Source of the DNA: Verrucomicrobiales bacterium | GTDB lineage: Bacteria; Verrucomicrobiota; Verrucomicrobiia; Limisphaerales; JAQGOY01 | DNA: 42,186 nt | Reading direction: 5' to 3' | NCBI GenBank assembly: GCA_028293375.1 | Contig: JAQGOY010000258.1 | Location: forward strand, 1 to 42,186 | In this document: one piece after another, positions 1 through 9,089 of the stretch | How positions within the stretch are numbered: the first letter of the stretch is position 1 | How the letters are laid out: every line of letters begins with the position of its first letter | Notes under the pieces: model-generated | What the model saw: the letters and a program-made list of their open reading frames with translations, nothing else | Told to the model about the DNA's origin: nothing | The model's database searches: none | Made by a program: the position numbers and the translations under genes

Positions 1-56
1 AGCCCTGCTTTCTCCATCTTTTCCCTAAAGGGACTGAATTTTCCCAAGTCTTGCAT
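1..56 (-). CDS. Possible 5' end of the next minus-strand gene (partial)
   Basis: On the minus strand an ATG at 56-54 opens a frame with no stop to the window edge; it reads MQDLGKFSPFREKMEKAG. It lies about 87 bases past the secretin stop, on the same strand. The short peptide is reminiscent of the N-terminus of UDP-glucose-pyrophosphorylase-type proteins, but 18 residues cannot settle this. No Shine-Dalgarno sequence is visible, which is common in this window. It may be chance. Confidence 0.3.
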   Translation of the reverse strand, partial: MQDLGKFSPFREKMEKAG

Positions 57-142
57 AGTTAGCCGATTGGGCTTCGCGAAACTAAGTCCGTGATCCACGT
101 TTGTCCATCGGGCGCCTTACCGAACACTTCTGCCTTCCGAAA

Positions 143-2380
143 TTAAAAGTCTTTATCGACTTTTCGACCCTGCAATTCCTTGTCAGTTTTAATCCTCAAT
201 GCCTTTTCCTCTTCGAAGTTTTCTACTTCAGCCTTCTTGACCAGGGGGAGCCGGTTTTGATCTACTGCTGCTGCCAGTGCGGCTGCTTCGGCTGTAGGTA
301 ATACTTTCGGACGAATTAAAACGATTAGCTCGGTACGAGTCATCGTGTCCGTATTACTTCGGAAAAGCGCACCCAGATAAGGGATATCTTTCAAATAAGG
401 AATACCGGCTCTCGATTTGGTTTTGTTTGAAGTGATAAACCCGCCCAGCATGATGGTTTCACCATCCTTGACCGAGACCGTGGAAAGGGCTTCGCGCTTG
501 TTGATGGTTGGAACGGAGTTTCCATCAATCGTCGTGGGTGCCCCGAGTTGATCGATGGTTTGAGAAATTTCCATCACCACCAAACCATCCGGAGTAATGT
601 AAGGAGTTACGTCAAGGCGAGTGGCAACATCCTTTTCCTGATACTGGGAAGAGGGAGTTCCGTTAAAACCGATTTGTGTTCCCGTGATATAAGGCACGGA
701 AGTTCCAATACTAAAGGATGCCTGCACGGCATGAGTGGTTTGTATTCGAGGACGTGATATGACGTTGACCGAATTATTGTTGGCAAGGGCAGCCAGTGAA
801 ATATCGAAATTGTTGCCGATTTGTCCAAAATAGCTAAAGCCTGATGGAAGGCTGCTGGCCAGGTTGGTCACACTTCCCAGGAACGGAAGATTGTTGTTCC
901 TCAGCCCCCCCGCCGTCGATACGTCCCCGAATACTTTCGGATGCTGGAGGTAGTTCACACCAAAGGTTTGTCCCTTATCCAAGGTTACTTCCATGATGAT
1001 CGCTTCGATTAAAACCTGCGAGAGAAGCACATCCACTTTGGCCACCAAATTGGTGATCATTTCCAAATCCTGCTTATTAGCAAAGACCAGCAGAGAATTG
1101 GAATTGCGATCAGGAACAATGCGGGCATCTCCCAAAAGGCTGCCCTGAGCTCCAGCTCCTCCCGCCCCTGCGCGGTTGGCGATATTGTTTAAACGAGAAG
1201 CAAAATTAGCCTGGGCGCCGCCGGGATTGTTTTGAAGACTTTGCAAGGCTCCAGTGGTTCGTGACTGCCCATTCGCTCCCTGGCCCAGCCCACCACCAGC
1301 CCTTCCCGTTCTTCCGGCCGTGCCGGCAGACGGAGAAACTGCGCTTCCCGTGATCAGGCTGTTCATGGTATTATACATTTCCTCCACCTTGCCGTACTTG
1401 ATCGGAATAACGGCGAGTTTATAATCACTCTCTGGTGGCACATCGATCGCCTCAAGCACTTCCAACGACCGTTTTAGATTTTCCGAATAATCCCGAAGAA
1501 TAATGGTTGCGCTGTTGGGAAGGGCAATTATTCCCGAAGGTGCCCTGGCAATTGATTGAATGGCCTGGAGGGCGTCCTGGACGGCAATATATTTCAGCGT
1601 GACCATTTTAGTCACGTATTTGCCTGCGTCTGGAAGTTCATCGGCAGGAACGTCGCTGAATTTTGCGCCGTTGATGGAAGCCGCCTGTTCAGGAACGATC
1701 TTGATAAATTTTTCACCGATGGGAATCACGGTGATTCCGTTCATTTCCATGATCGTTTCCAGCACCATGATGCCTTCAGTGCGGGTCAGAGGAATCCGCG
1801 TTTCGAGATAGACAGGCTGTGCGGCCATTTGCGGATTAATGGCAGAGGCGCCCTGAGCGCCCCGGAGGATTACTTTCTGCGTCAACTCCGCGTACATTTT
1901 GAATACCTGTTCGAGGGCTATTCCCGCGGGGTAGTTCCAGTCTTTAATCGTCAGAGGCTCCTCGGTTTTTGCAACAGCCTGGGCGGAAACGCCAGTGCGA
2001 GTATTGGCGACAGCGGCTGGTCCTGGGGCGGCAGTTAATGGAGCGGGTCTGGGAACTTCAATGACTGAATTGGTCACACCCACTGCGATAGAGTTAGTAC
2101 CGGTAGTTGTTCGAACCGGAGTTTGCAAGGGAGCTTGCACCAGGGGAGTGATGACGGTGTTGGTAGCGGTGGTTTCGACAATTACGCCATTTGTTCCCGA
2201 AGTAACCTGCGACGGGCCGACAATAAAATTGGTCCGGTTGAGGCGGCCAGGGATGACGCGCCGCACCGCATTGGTACTGGGGGAAATGACTGAATTGGTT
2301 ATATTTCCCGTGGCGCTGGGCTGGGCAAGCAGAGTGGCCGAGGAGAGCGTCAGTAATAAGACTGGGTAAATGGTTTTCAC
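143..2380 (-). CDS. gspD: Type II secretion / type IV pilus secretin, GspD-like
   Basis: Outer-membrane secretin of 745 aa, the last gene of a four-gene operon. Residues 1-20 form a signal peptide ending in ALLAQ-like sequence. Residues 21-140 are a Thr/Asn/Pro-rich low-complexity stretch. Small N-domains follow at about 141-235, 250-315 and 318-345. A Gly/Ala-rich insert at about 345-415 interrupts the last N-domain. The secretin core runs from about 455 to 715 and shows VNVISRPRIQT, DGETIMLGGFITSNKTK and the family hallmark IPYLKDIPYLGALFRS. The length is normal for GspD. A GspD multimer would form the outer-membrane channel for the GspE, GspL-like and GspM-like proteins encoded just upstream. 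The gene begins 6 bases after the PilO/GspM-like stop. PilQ of a type IV pilus is the alternative name; the sequence does not decide between them. Confidence 0.93.
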   Translation of the reverse strand: MKTIYPVLLLTLSSATLLAQPSATGNITNSVISPSTNAVRRVIPGRLNRTNFIVGPSQVTSGTNGVIVETTATNTVITPLVQAPLQTPVRTTTGTNSIAVGVTNSVIEVPRPAPLTAAPGPAAVANTRTGVSAQAVAKTEEPLTIKDWNYPAGIALEQVFKMYAELTQKVILRGAQGASAINPQMAAQPVYLETRIPLTRTEGIMVLETIMEMNGITVIPIGEKFIKIVPEQAASINGAKFSDVPADELPDAGKYVTKMVTLKYIAVQDALQAIQSIARAPSGIIALPNSATIILRDYSENLKRSLEVLEAIDVPPESDYKLAVIPIKYGKVEEMYNTMNSLITGSAVSPSAGTAGRTGRAGGGLGQGANGQSRTTGALQSLQNNPGGAQANFASRLNNIANRAGAGGAGAQGSLLGDARIVPDRNSNSLLVFANKQDLEMITNLVAKVDVLLSQVLIEAIIMEVTLDKGQTFGVNYLQHPKVFGDVSTAGGLRNNNLPFLGSVTNLASSLPSGFSYFGQIGNNFDISLAALANNNSVNVISRPRIQTTHAVQASFSIGTSVPYITGTQIGFNGTPSSQYQEKDVATRLDVTPYITPDGLVVMEISQTIDQLGAPTTIDGNSVPTINKREALSTVSVKDGETIMLGGFITSNKTKSRAGIPYLKDIPYLGALFRSNTDTMTRTELIVLIRPKVLPTAEAAALAAAVDQNRLPLVKKAEVENFEEEKALRIKTDKELQGRKVDKDF

Positions 2381-2386
2381 GGTGCT

Positions 2387-3052
2387 TTATTTCGGGTTGG
2401 GTAATTTGACGACGGGCGGTTTTGAGCGCTCTGTGGGTCGATTCGTAGAGACGGTCCTGGAGGCTGCCTGCGAAGCTTTTTTTAATTCGGCGGCAGCTGC
2501 GGCTTTTTTTAAGTCTTTTCGGTAACTGGCCATCAATGTTGCTGTTCCTGAAAGCTGAAAGTTTTGAAAGTCCGGCCGAATGGACAGGGCGGCCACCCGG
2601 ACAATGGAGTTTCCTTTTCCTATGTCATATAGGAAATCAACCAACGACTTTTCTTTGGCGTTAAACTGAATAGCAACGCCACTTTCTGTGAAAAACGAAT
2701 TGGTAGTGGCGGAAGATGCGTGCGGAGAGATATTACCGAGCATCAGGCCGCTTTGATTGGCTACCTGGCTGACTGAACGTAGGAGATCCAGCGCCTGCTC
2801 CTCTGGAGGGACGGTTCCCCCCTCTCCTTTTAACTTTTCAAGTTTCACATTGTAACCAGTGCTATCCTCTATTTCTTTGTTCCAGTTGTTTAGCTGCGTG
2901 CTGACCTTCGCGTAACGATTGTTGTAACGCTGCCAATCCATGAAGTGCGGCCAGACAAAAACGGCGTTTAATACCATGAAGAGAACAATGGCTCCTCCAA
3001 CGACCAGTCTGCGTTCACCGGTTGATAAATTAAATCTATCTAAAAAGTTCAT
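2387..3052 (-). CDS. PilO/GspM-like inner-membrane assembly protein
   Basis: Bitopic inner-membrane protein of about 221 aa. The chosen start is the ATG at 3052: it overlaps the upstream stop as ATGA and has a good AAGGAGG Shine-Dalgarno at about 3056-3062. A start 12 codons further upstream is open but lacks this signal. A short cytoplasmic tail is followed by one transmembrane helix (about residues 18-38), a helical coiled-coil-like stretch, then an alpha/beta domain that fits the ferredoxin-like fold of PilO/GspM. The C-terminus is Lys/Ala/Pro-rich. In this family the protein pairs with PilN/GspL to form the periplasmic ring between platform and secretin, which is what its place between the PilM/N-like gene and the secretin suggests. 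The family call rests on topology and context because PilO sequences diverge strongly. Confidence 0.75.
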   Translation of the reverse strand: MNFLDRFNLSTGERRLVVGGAIVLFMVLNAVFVWPHFMDWQRYNNRYAKVSTQLNNWNKEIEDSTGYNVKLEKLKGEGGTVPPEEQALDLLRSVSQVANQSGLMLGNISPHASSATTNSFFTESGVAIQFNAKEKSLVDFLYDIGKGNSIVRVAALSIRPDFQNFQLSGTATLMASYRKDLKKAAAAAELKKASQAASRTVSTNRPTERSKPPVVKLPNPK

Positions 3053-4446
3053 TCGGCCTCCTTGTAGAGCACGCATCGCACCTGCCATGTCTGAGTTCTC
3101 CCCGCCCCACCCTGAGCAGGATTGGCGTGTATGGATGGCGGGTCAACCCTGCTAAACAACAAGTGGTCGTTCACGGTTGCCTTTCCTAAGGAGGAGATGA
3201 AATCGTAAAATTGCGAAACCTGATCTTCAGGGAATTTGCCGGAAAGCACGAGGGCTTCATTCTTTGAGAACTGAAAATTCTCCAAACTCACATCAGTGGG
3301 CAGCAAATCCGCCACCGTTTTATAACAATCCAATGCGGCGAATCTCAGATTCACCTTGTCCTGCAATACCCGAACCTGTTCTTTCAATAAAAGTGAGTTG
3401 GTGTACGATTGGCTAATTTGCTGAATTTCCTTCTCCACCTTCGCCACCCGATAATTTAGGAATTGCAAGTAGCCCAGGTAAATGACGGCAAGGACAATGT
3501 AAACGATCAGAACTGCTCCTATGCCTTTCATCCAGAGCCTGTCCACAAATTGCTGGGTATATTTAACCCCAAACTCCGGCGGCAATAACTGCCCGGTGAC
3601 GTTGCGCGAGGTGGCGCGATTGGCGTTCAAACCGGCCAATACTGGTTGAGGAGTGGATGGAAAAAGAGTAACGTCTCCTGTTTCGGATATTGGAACCAGG
3701 CACTCCTGCCATTCCGCACCCACCGCGCCGTCGGCCACCACGTGCAACCGCGGAGGCTCAGTCAGCCACCCTTCCAATTCTCCCGCCCAGGCGATTTGTG
3801 CGATTTGTTCCTGCAGCCTTTGCGCCCGGTTCTCCTGACCACCCACGGAAACCAATGATAAATGCTGAAGAAAACCGTTCTTCCACCAGGCCATGAGGCA
3901 AGGTTCCGTAGAAATTTGTGGAGCGTACAAATACACTCCGTCTTCGCCATGCGGGCTCGAAATCAACAAGTCTATCGCCGGAATATCCAACCGGTCAGGA
4001 TAATAACCTTTTGCTTCCAGCCGTCCCAGATACTCCTCCACGACCGAGCGCGCGACAATTACCACGATCACTGGCTGTTGGTCCTCAAAAGGCGGTAGAA
4101 TCTGGGCGCTCCAGACGATTTGAGCAACCGGAAGAGGACTGATCTTTTCCAACTGAAACTCCAGCATCGATTTGAGCTCCGCGATATCCGATCGCGGAAG
4201 ATGGACGACCTTGATGAAAACCTTGTCAATCGGAAGCCAGGCAATGTTGAGCTTCTTTTGTAAAAGGTTTGTCCATTGCTTTACAATGCTCTTTGCAGGC
4301 AGTGTTTCGGCCGGAGAAAAAGCCCGATCCGACTTAAGTTTGAAACCGCCCTTTTGGTATTCAAACTCCCAAAGCCTCTGGCCTTGCAAGCCAATTTCCA
4401 GGACATTGGCGCTTTCCCAGTTAACGTTCTTTACGTTTTTAGCCAT
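3049..4446 (-). CDS. Fused PilM-PilN (GspL-like) assembly protein
   Basis: Protein of 465 aa combining two normally separate pilus proteins. Residues 1-270 resemble the actin-like cytoplasmic PilM/GspL domain, but the nucleotide-binding motifs are poorly kept. Near residue 287 an LLPPEF motif matches the NLLP motif that begins PilN proteins. It is followed by one transmembrane helix (about 308-330), a coiled coil (335-370) and a periplasmic PilN domain (about 375-460). GspL has this same overall order. The protein would sit in the inner membrane and couple the GspE ATPase to the PilO-like protein. Its start overlaps the end of gspE by 16 bases and its stop overlaps the next ATG, suggesting translational coupling. 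A second, longer PilM-PilN fusion lies at 24527-26323. Confidence 0.82.
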   Translation of the reverse strand: MAKNVKNVNWESANVLEIGLQGQRLWEFEYQKGGFKLKSDRAFSPAETLPAKSIVKQWTNLLQKKLNIAWLPIDKVFIKVVHLPRSDIAELKSMLEFQLEKISPLPVAQIVWSAQILPPFEDQQPVIVVIVARSVVEEYLGRLEAKGYYPDRLDIPAIDLLISSPHGEDGVYLYAPQISTEPCLMAWWKNGFLQHLSLVSVGGQENRAQRLQEQIAQIAWAGELEGWLTEPPRLHVVADGAVGAEWQECLVPISETGDVTLFPSTPQPVLAGLNANRATSRNVTGQLLPPEFGVKYTQQFVDRLWMKGIGAVLIVYIVLAVIYLGYLQFLNYRVAKVEKEIQQISQSYTNSLLLKEQVRVLQDKVNLRFAALDCYKTVADLLPTDVSLENFQFSKNEALVLSGKFPEDQVSQFYDFISSLGKATVNDHLLFSRVDPPSIHANPAQGGAGRTQTWQVRCVLYKEAE

Positions 4447-6182
4447 AGAGAAGCTTTGGGTTCTTCCACCAGCGATTTAAGATGCTCTTCGGTCTGGGTC
4501 ACGCGCAACACTTCCTCAATTGTAGTCAAGCCCAACCTCACTTTATTCCACCCATCTGTCCTCAGGGTTCGCATTCCGTTTTCAATGGCTTTCTGGGCGA
4601 TGGTTGATGCCGGCGCCCGGTTCATCACCAGCGGCCTCAGCACTTCCGTTAACAATAATAATTCGTAAATACCCATACGTCCCTGATATCCCAGCTGACG
4701 GCATTTCTCACAGCCCGCCCCCTTGTAAAATTTTGCCGTCCCAATCTCGTTTTCAGGGAATCCGATTTTCAAAAGAAATTCCGGCGCGACCTTCTGCTCT
4801 TCCTTGCAATGAGGGCAAATGGTGCGAACCAGCCGCTGGGCAAGAACTGCTTCCACTGAGGATGCCACCAGGAATGGTTCGATACCCATGTCAATCAACC
4901 GGGTGAACGCACTGGGGGCGTCGTTCGTATGCAGGGTGCTAAATACAAGGTGTCCCGTCAGGGCAGCCCGGATTGCAATTTCGGCCGTTTCGAGGTCTCG
5001 AATTTCGCCCACCATGATCACATTAGGATCCTGACGCAGGATGTGGCGCAGCCCCATGGCGAAAGTCAAGCCGATGTCCGACCGAACCGCGATTTGGTTA
5101 ATCCCCTTTAACTCGTATTCCACCGGCTCCTCGATGGTGATGATTCGCTTCGAAATGGAGTTGATGGTGCTCAGGAAAGAATAAAGGGACGTGGATTTAC
5201 CGGACCCGGTCGGCCCCGTCACCAGCATGATCCCATGCGGCTTCACGATAATATCTCGAATAGCCGTTTCCTCCACAGGAGAAAACCCTAACTTTTCCAT
5301 GGTAAAAAATATTTTACCACGCGTTAGAAGACGGAGCGAGACGCTCTCTCCATAAACAGTGGGCACGGTGGAAACGCGGATATCGATTTCTTCCCCTTTG
5401 ATCCGTACATTGATGCGGCCATCCTGCGGCAGGCGTTTTTCCGCGATGTTCATCCCGGACATGACCTTGATGCGCGAAATCAGGGCTGCCTGGTAACGCT
5501 TCAATTGTGGAGGCATCGGGGTCTGGTTCAGAATTCCGTCGATACGATAGCGAATGCGCAACTCATCCTCGGCGGGCTCAAAGTGAATATCCGTAGCGCG
5601 GTCCTTGTACGCTTCCCAGATGATTTGATTGACAAACTTGATGACACTCGCTTCCTGGTCGCCTTCAGTGATTTCCTTGTCCACATCAACGACCAATTCC
5701 ATCGGCTCGTCAGTCGCCATTTCATCCAGCGTTTCAGCGCCAACCCCGTAATATTTCTTCAGGGCCTTTTCAATTTCCGCCTTTGGAGCGAGTGCAAACC
5801 GAACTGGACATTTGGCGTCAAATTGAACGGCTCCCAGCATGCCAGGATCAAAAGGGTTGCTGACGGCGATTTCCAGGATTTGGCCATCCATCCTGATGGG
5901 CAGGACGAAGTATTGAAAGGCTACTTTCGTGGAAATTTTCTGTCGAACCTCTGGTGGTACATCGGTCTTTGGAAGATCGAGGTACGGCCAACTCAACGCT
6001 GCCGCGAGTTGCTGCAGGAAGAGTTCCTCCGAAAGACCTTTTTCCCGGGCAATGAAACTTAAAAGTGATTCCTGCGAACCGTTTTCAGCGGTGATTTTCC
6101 ATGCTTTGTTCCACTCCTCAAACTCTAGTGGAGTTGCTAACGCATGGTCGGCTAAAAGCTTTTTTATTGAAACAAATGCCAT
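4431..6182 (-). CDS. gspE: GspE/PilB secretion assembly ATPase
   Basis: Cytoplasmic hexameric ATPase of 583 aa that powers pseudopilus or pilus assembly. The N-terminal GspE domain (about 1-150) would dock on the GspL-like partner. The ATPase core shows the Walker A motif GPTGSGKS at 323-330, an Asp-rich segment EEPVEYELKG around 351-360, the Walker B/VGEIRD motif at 387-396 and a His-box segment STLHTND at about 415-421. A zinc-binding tetracysteine module follows with CPHC at 456-459 and CEKC at 491-494. All key residues are present. It is the first gene of the operon. No gspF/pilC or pseudopilin gene follows, so these partners must be encoded elsewhere. GspE and PilB are hard to separate by sequence alone. 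Confidence 0.95.
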   Translation of the reverse strand: MAFVSIKKLLADHALATPLEFEEWNKAWKITAENGSQESLLSFIAREKGLSEELFLQQLAAALSWPYLDLPKTDVPPEVRQKISTKVAFQYFVLPIRMDGQILEIAVSNPFDPGMLGAVQFDAKCPVRFALAPKAEIEKALKKYYGVGAETLDEMATDEPMELVVDVDKEITEGDQEASVIKFVNQIIWEAYKDRATDIHFEPAEDELRIRYRIDGILNQTPMPPQLKRYQAALISRIKVMSGMNIAEKRLPQDGRINVRIKGEEIDIRVSTVPTVYGESVSLRLLTRGKIFFTMEKLGFSPVEETAIRDIIVKPHGIMLVTGPTGSGKSTSLYSFLSTINSISKRIITIEEPVEYELKGINQIAVRSDIGLTFAMGLRHILRQDPNVIMVGEIRDLETAEIAIRAALTGHLVFSTLHTNDAPSAFTRLIDMGIEPFLVASSVEAVLAQRLVRTICPHCKEEQKVAPEFLLKIGFPENEIGTAKFYKGAGCEKCRQLGYQGRMGIYELLLLTEVLRPLVMNRAPASTIAQKAIENGMRTLRTDGWNKVRLGLTTIEEVLRVTQTEEHLKSLVEEPKASLWLKT

Positions 6183-6213
6183 CTGGTTAAAAGTCTCTCA
6201 TTGAAAACAGCCG

Positions 6214-6241
6214 AGAGTAGAAAAAGTTGCGCACAAGTCAA
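6214..6241 (-). promoter_or_regulatory. Candidate sigma-70-type promoter for the gspE operon
   Basis: Read on the minus strand, TTGACT (6241-6236) is followed after 16 bases by TACTCT (6219-6214). The -35 box matches the consensus at five of six positions; the -10 box is weak. It lies about 30-60 bases upstream of the gspE ATG within the 149-base divergent spacer shared with purU. No promoter for purU was convincing. Confidence 0.35.
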
Positions 6242-6331
6242 AGGTTTAACTTTGTTTAGGGGCTTCCGAGTGGTTGAAAATAGCCATTTATTCTACACTT
6301 TTGCTGAAATTGAGACAGAATATGGCAGCGA

Positions 6332-7177
6332 ATGAAAATATTTGCCACCATTACTGTCATTGGTAGGGATAAGACAGGTGTCGTTGCCGCCATCACCAGT
6401 TTTCTCTTCGAACAAAAAGGAAATATTGAAGCCCTCGAGGAACAAGTTACCCGGGGCCAATTCAGCATGACCATCCAGGTTTCATGGAAACCGATAGATT
6501 GTTCCAGGGTGAAGCTCCTTGATGGCCTGGAAGCAATAGGTCGCAAACTGCAGATGGAGATGGCGATTCGTTTCACCCAACCGGGCGTTCGCCAACGAAT
6601 GGCTGTTTTCGTTACTCGGGAAGACCATTGCCTGAAGAGCCTGTTGGAAAACGTAAAATCGGGCAGGTTGAAGGCGGAAGTCGCCGTGATCGTCTCTAAC
6701 AGAGGCAACCTGAAGTCGATTGCGAAAGAACATAATATTCCGTTTCGAGTCTTGGATTGGACGGATCGTGCTACGGCAGAGAACAAAGCCCTGGCCCTGC
6801 TCGACAAATTTGGGGCAGATTTCGTGGTGCTGGCACGGTTCATGAAGATTCTTTCCCCCAATTTCGTTTGGCGTTTCAAAAACAAGATTATCAACGTCCA
6901 CCCCTCACTCCTCCCCAGTTTTCCGGGTCCACAAGCGTACCGGCAGGCATACGAACATGGTGTCAAGGTCGCGGGCGTCACAGCTCATTTTGTCAGCATG
7001 CAACTGGATGAGGGGCCGATCATTGTTCAGAAAAGTTTTGCCATCAGGCCATCCATGTCCCTGGCTGAAATTGTGTGGGCGGGACAGAAACTGGAGGCAG
7101 TTGCCCTCGTGAAAGCAGTCCGCCTCTACTTGTCGAAAAGACTGGATGTCTATTGGGGAGTAGTGCGCGAAATTTAA
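6332..7177 (+). CDS. purU: Formyltetrahydrofolate deformylase
   Basis: Enzyme of 281 aa that hydrolyses 10-formyltetrahydrofolate to formate and tetrahydrofolate, balancing one-carbon pools. An N-terminal ACT domain (about 1-85, beginning MKIFATITVIGRDKTGVVAA) is followed by a formyltransferase fold (about 89-270). The catalytic triad can be read as Asn188, His190 (INVHPSLLPSF) and Asp226 (LDEGPII). The length and the ACT-plus-hydrolase order are typical of PurU and exclude PurN, which lacks the ACT domain. It is divergent from gspE. Its TAA stop is interlocked with the TAA of the esterase gene on the other strand through the shared palindrome TTAA. Confidence 0.93.
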   Translation: MKIFATITVIGRDKTGVVAAITSFLFEQKGNIEALEEQVTRGQFSMTIQVSWKPIDCSRVKLLDGLEAIGRKLQMEMAIRFTQPGVRQRMAVFVTREDHCLKSLLENVKSGRLKAEVAVIVSNRGNLKSIAKEHNIPFRVLDWTDRATAENKALALLDKFGADFVVLARFMKILSPNFVWRFKNKIINVHPSLLPSFPGPQAYRQAYEHGVKVAGVTAHFVSMQLDEGPIIVQKSFAIRPSMSLAEIVWAGQKLEAVALVKAVRLYLSKRLDVYWGVVREI

Positions 7178-8079
7178 GGCGGAAAGAGAAAAGTAAGAGG
7201 GCGCCAGCTTCTCAACTTCCAGTAAAATTCATTATGTTGACTGGTTAGGGCTTCCTTCCGTTTATTTTCAGGTAATCCTGCCGCCATCATTTCCTCCTCA
7301 GTGGCAGGCTTTTCATCGACATAATAAGAGAGCTGCTTTTCGGGCCAGCCCAAGCTTTTTAATTTGGTATAAACTGCAAACGTATTTGTGCGGCCATCGT
7401 CTCCCCCGGAATAGTCCATAACCCCGCTGTCCAGGTAAATTGGAAACGTTATTCCGGGTTTGTCAGTCGGTTTCAGAACCATGTCCAAAAAGTATCTCTT
7501 TTCCACCTGGTAAGCTCCGGAAAGACTTGCCGCTCCACCAAATATATCCCGGTGTTCCCAAGCCAGTGCCAGGCTGGAAATTCCACCCATCGAGGATCCC
7601 ATGACTTTGGTGTTTTTCGGATCCGCCAAAGTTCGGTATTCCTTGTCGATCACCGGTTTCAACTCTTCAATCAAAAATTTCGCGTACTTGTCGAATCTCG
7701 AATTCCGATTGGTTGAAGTTCCCAGGTATTCCGTATAGCGGTCCTTCCCACAATCTATCGCTACCATGATAAACGGAGCCGTTTTCTTTTTATCGATTAA
7801 TTCATCCGCAGTTTTATCCAGGTTCCAATTACCCCAGCCAAAAGCAATGTATGGCCCCGCCGTTGAAAACACGTTTTGGCCATCATGCAGATAGAGCACG
7901 GGAAAGCGCCGATCCCCTTCCGAGTAGCCTGGAGGCAGGTAAACCCTGAGTCGACGATTTCCTCCGAGGCTGACGGAAGGAAAATCCCTTTCCAGAATCG
8001 TTCCAGCATGGGCGGGGGCAAAATCAGCCATGGATAGGATGATAGTAAGAAAAAGACAAAATGTCGATTTGATGCTCAT
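7174..8079 (-). CDS. Exported esterase of the esterase-D / Fes family
   Basis: Alpha/beta-hydrolase of 301 aa with a signal peptide (about 1-25, cut after AHA). The fold is recognised from RRLRVYLPPGY and PVLYLHDGQNVF, typical of the putative esterase family that includes enterochelin esterase and feruloyl esterases. The nucleophile is Ser163 in GSSMGG. Candidate acid residues lie in the DSGVMDYSGGDDGRT segment (about 217-231), and the likely catalytic histidine is His282 in SQHNEFYWKLR. It would act in the periplasm or outside the cell. The substrate cannot be deduced; carbohydrate esters and siderophores are both handled by relatives. The gene is convergent with purU and divergent from the TPR lipoprotein, only 50 bases apart. 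Confidence 0.85.
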   Translation of the reverse strand: MSIKSTFCLFLTIILSMADFAPAHAGTILERDFPSVSLGGNRRLRVYLPPGYSEGDRRFPVLYLHDGQNVFSTAGPYIAFGWGNWNLDKTADELIDKKKTAPFIMVAIDCGKDRYTEYLGTSTNRNSRFDKYAKFLIEELKPVIDKEYRTLADPKNTKVMGSSMGGISSLALAWEHRDIFGGAASLSGAYQVEKRYFLDMVLKPTDKPGITFPIYLDSGVMDYSGGDDGRTNTFAVYTKLKSLGWPEKQLSYYVDEKPATEEEMMAAGLPENKRKEALTSQHNEFYWKLRSWRPLTFLFPP

Positions 8080-8129
8080 GAGAAAACCTACGGATTGTGG
8101 GAATCACGCTACCATGCTAGGATGCAGAG

Positions 8130-9089
8130 GTGAAACCAATTATAGGGCTTCTTCTACTTTGTCTTTTCCTTTGCCTCCCGGCATGTTCGACGACGAATAA
8201 GATCATGAGCGATTCCCCCACGGTTTCTGCTAAAAACGACCCATTGGAATCAGAGTATCAACAACTGCTCCTGGATGATGATGCAGCCCAGGAAGAAGTG
8301 GATGGGTGGATCAAGGAGGCCTCAGCGCAGGAAGAAAATTCAACAGCCCGCCAAACGTTAAATCTCCGGGTCAAGCAACGGTTGGACAAAACGCGGAGCG
8401 CATACAAGGAATTTCTTCTCAAAAACCCAACACATGCCAGGGCTCACCTCGCCTTCGGAAGTTTTCTCAATGACATTCAGGAAGAAGAAGCGGCTGTGGA
8501 CGAGTGGGAAAAAGCAAAGGAGTTGGATCCTGCAGGCTCAGCATCCTGGAACAATCTGGCCAATCATTATGGGCATCGCGGCCCGGTGAAAAAAGCCTTT
8601 GAATATTATCAAAAAGCAATCGACCTCGCACCAAATGAACCTCTCTATTACGGTAATTATGCCACCACGGTTTATCTCTTTCGTCAGGACGCACAGGAAT
8701 TTTTCAAAATTTCCGAGGATCAGGTCTTTGCCAAGGCACTAGACCTTTACCGTGCTGCAATCAAGCTCGACCCGACAAATTTCGTTCTTGCCACCGACTA
8801 TGCCGAAAGTTTTTACGGCACCAAACCTCCGCGATATGAGGAGGGTTTGAAAGCCTGGAACGAAGCATTGCCCAAAGCCCGAGACGCAGTGGAGCGCGAA
8901 GGCGTGCTTATTCATTTGGCCAGGGTAAATATAAATCTTGGAAAACTGGAAGCGGCGAAGACTAACTTGAACCTCGTCCAAAATCAGATGTATGCTCAAT
9001 TGAAAACCAGCCTGCAGCGAAGAATTGAGAAAGCTTCAACACCTGAGCCGGGCGCTGAAGAAAGGCCGGACAGGCCCATTCAGAAATGA
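8130..9089 (+). CDS. TPR-repeat lipoprotein
   Basis: Protein of 319 aa with a lipoprotein signal peptide whose lipobox is LPAC (Cys19), so it is probably anchored in the outer membrane facing the periplasm. The start codon is GTG. After a charged, Glu-rich stretch (about 35-90), TPR-like helical repeats begin around residue 100, with the clearest units in ARAHLAFGSFLNDIQEEEAA, SASWNNLANHYGHRGPVKKA and PLYYGNYATTVYLF. TPRs mediate protein-protein contacts; the partner is unknown. It is a single-gene unit: divergent from the esterase upstream, and its TGA stop directly abuts the mpl stop codon on the opposite strand with no base between. Confidence 0.8.
   Translation: MKPIIGLLLLCLFLCLPACSTTNKIMSDSPTVSAKNDPLESEYQQLLLDDDAAQEEVDGWIKEASAQEENSTARQTLNLRVKQRLDKTRSAYKEFLLKNPTHARAHLAFGSFLNDIQEEEAAVDEWEKAKELDPAGSASWNNLANHYGHRGPVKKAFEYYQKAIDLAPNEPLYYGNYATTVYLFRQDAQEFFKISEDQVFAKALDLYRAAIKLDPTNFVLATDYAESFYGTKPPRYEEGLKAWNEALPKARDAVEREGVLIHLARVNINLGKLEAAKTNLNLVQNQMYAQLKTSLQRRIEKASTPEPGAEERPDRPIQK

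Noticed and set aside
143-163. AAAAGTC / GACTTTT inverted repeat at the secretin stop codon
   Set aside because: The arms are AT-rich, lie within the last codons and lack a following U-run on the coding strand.
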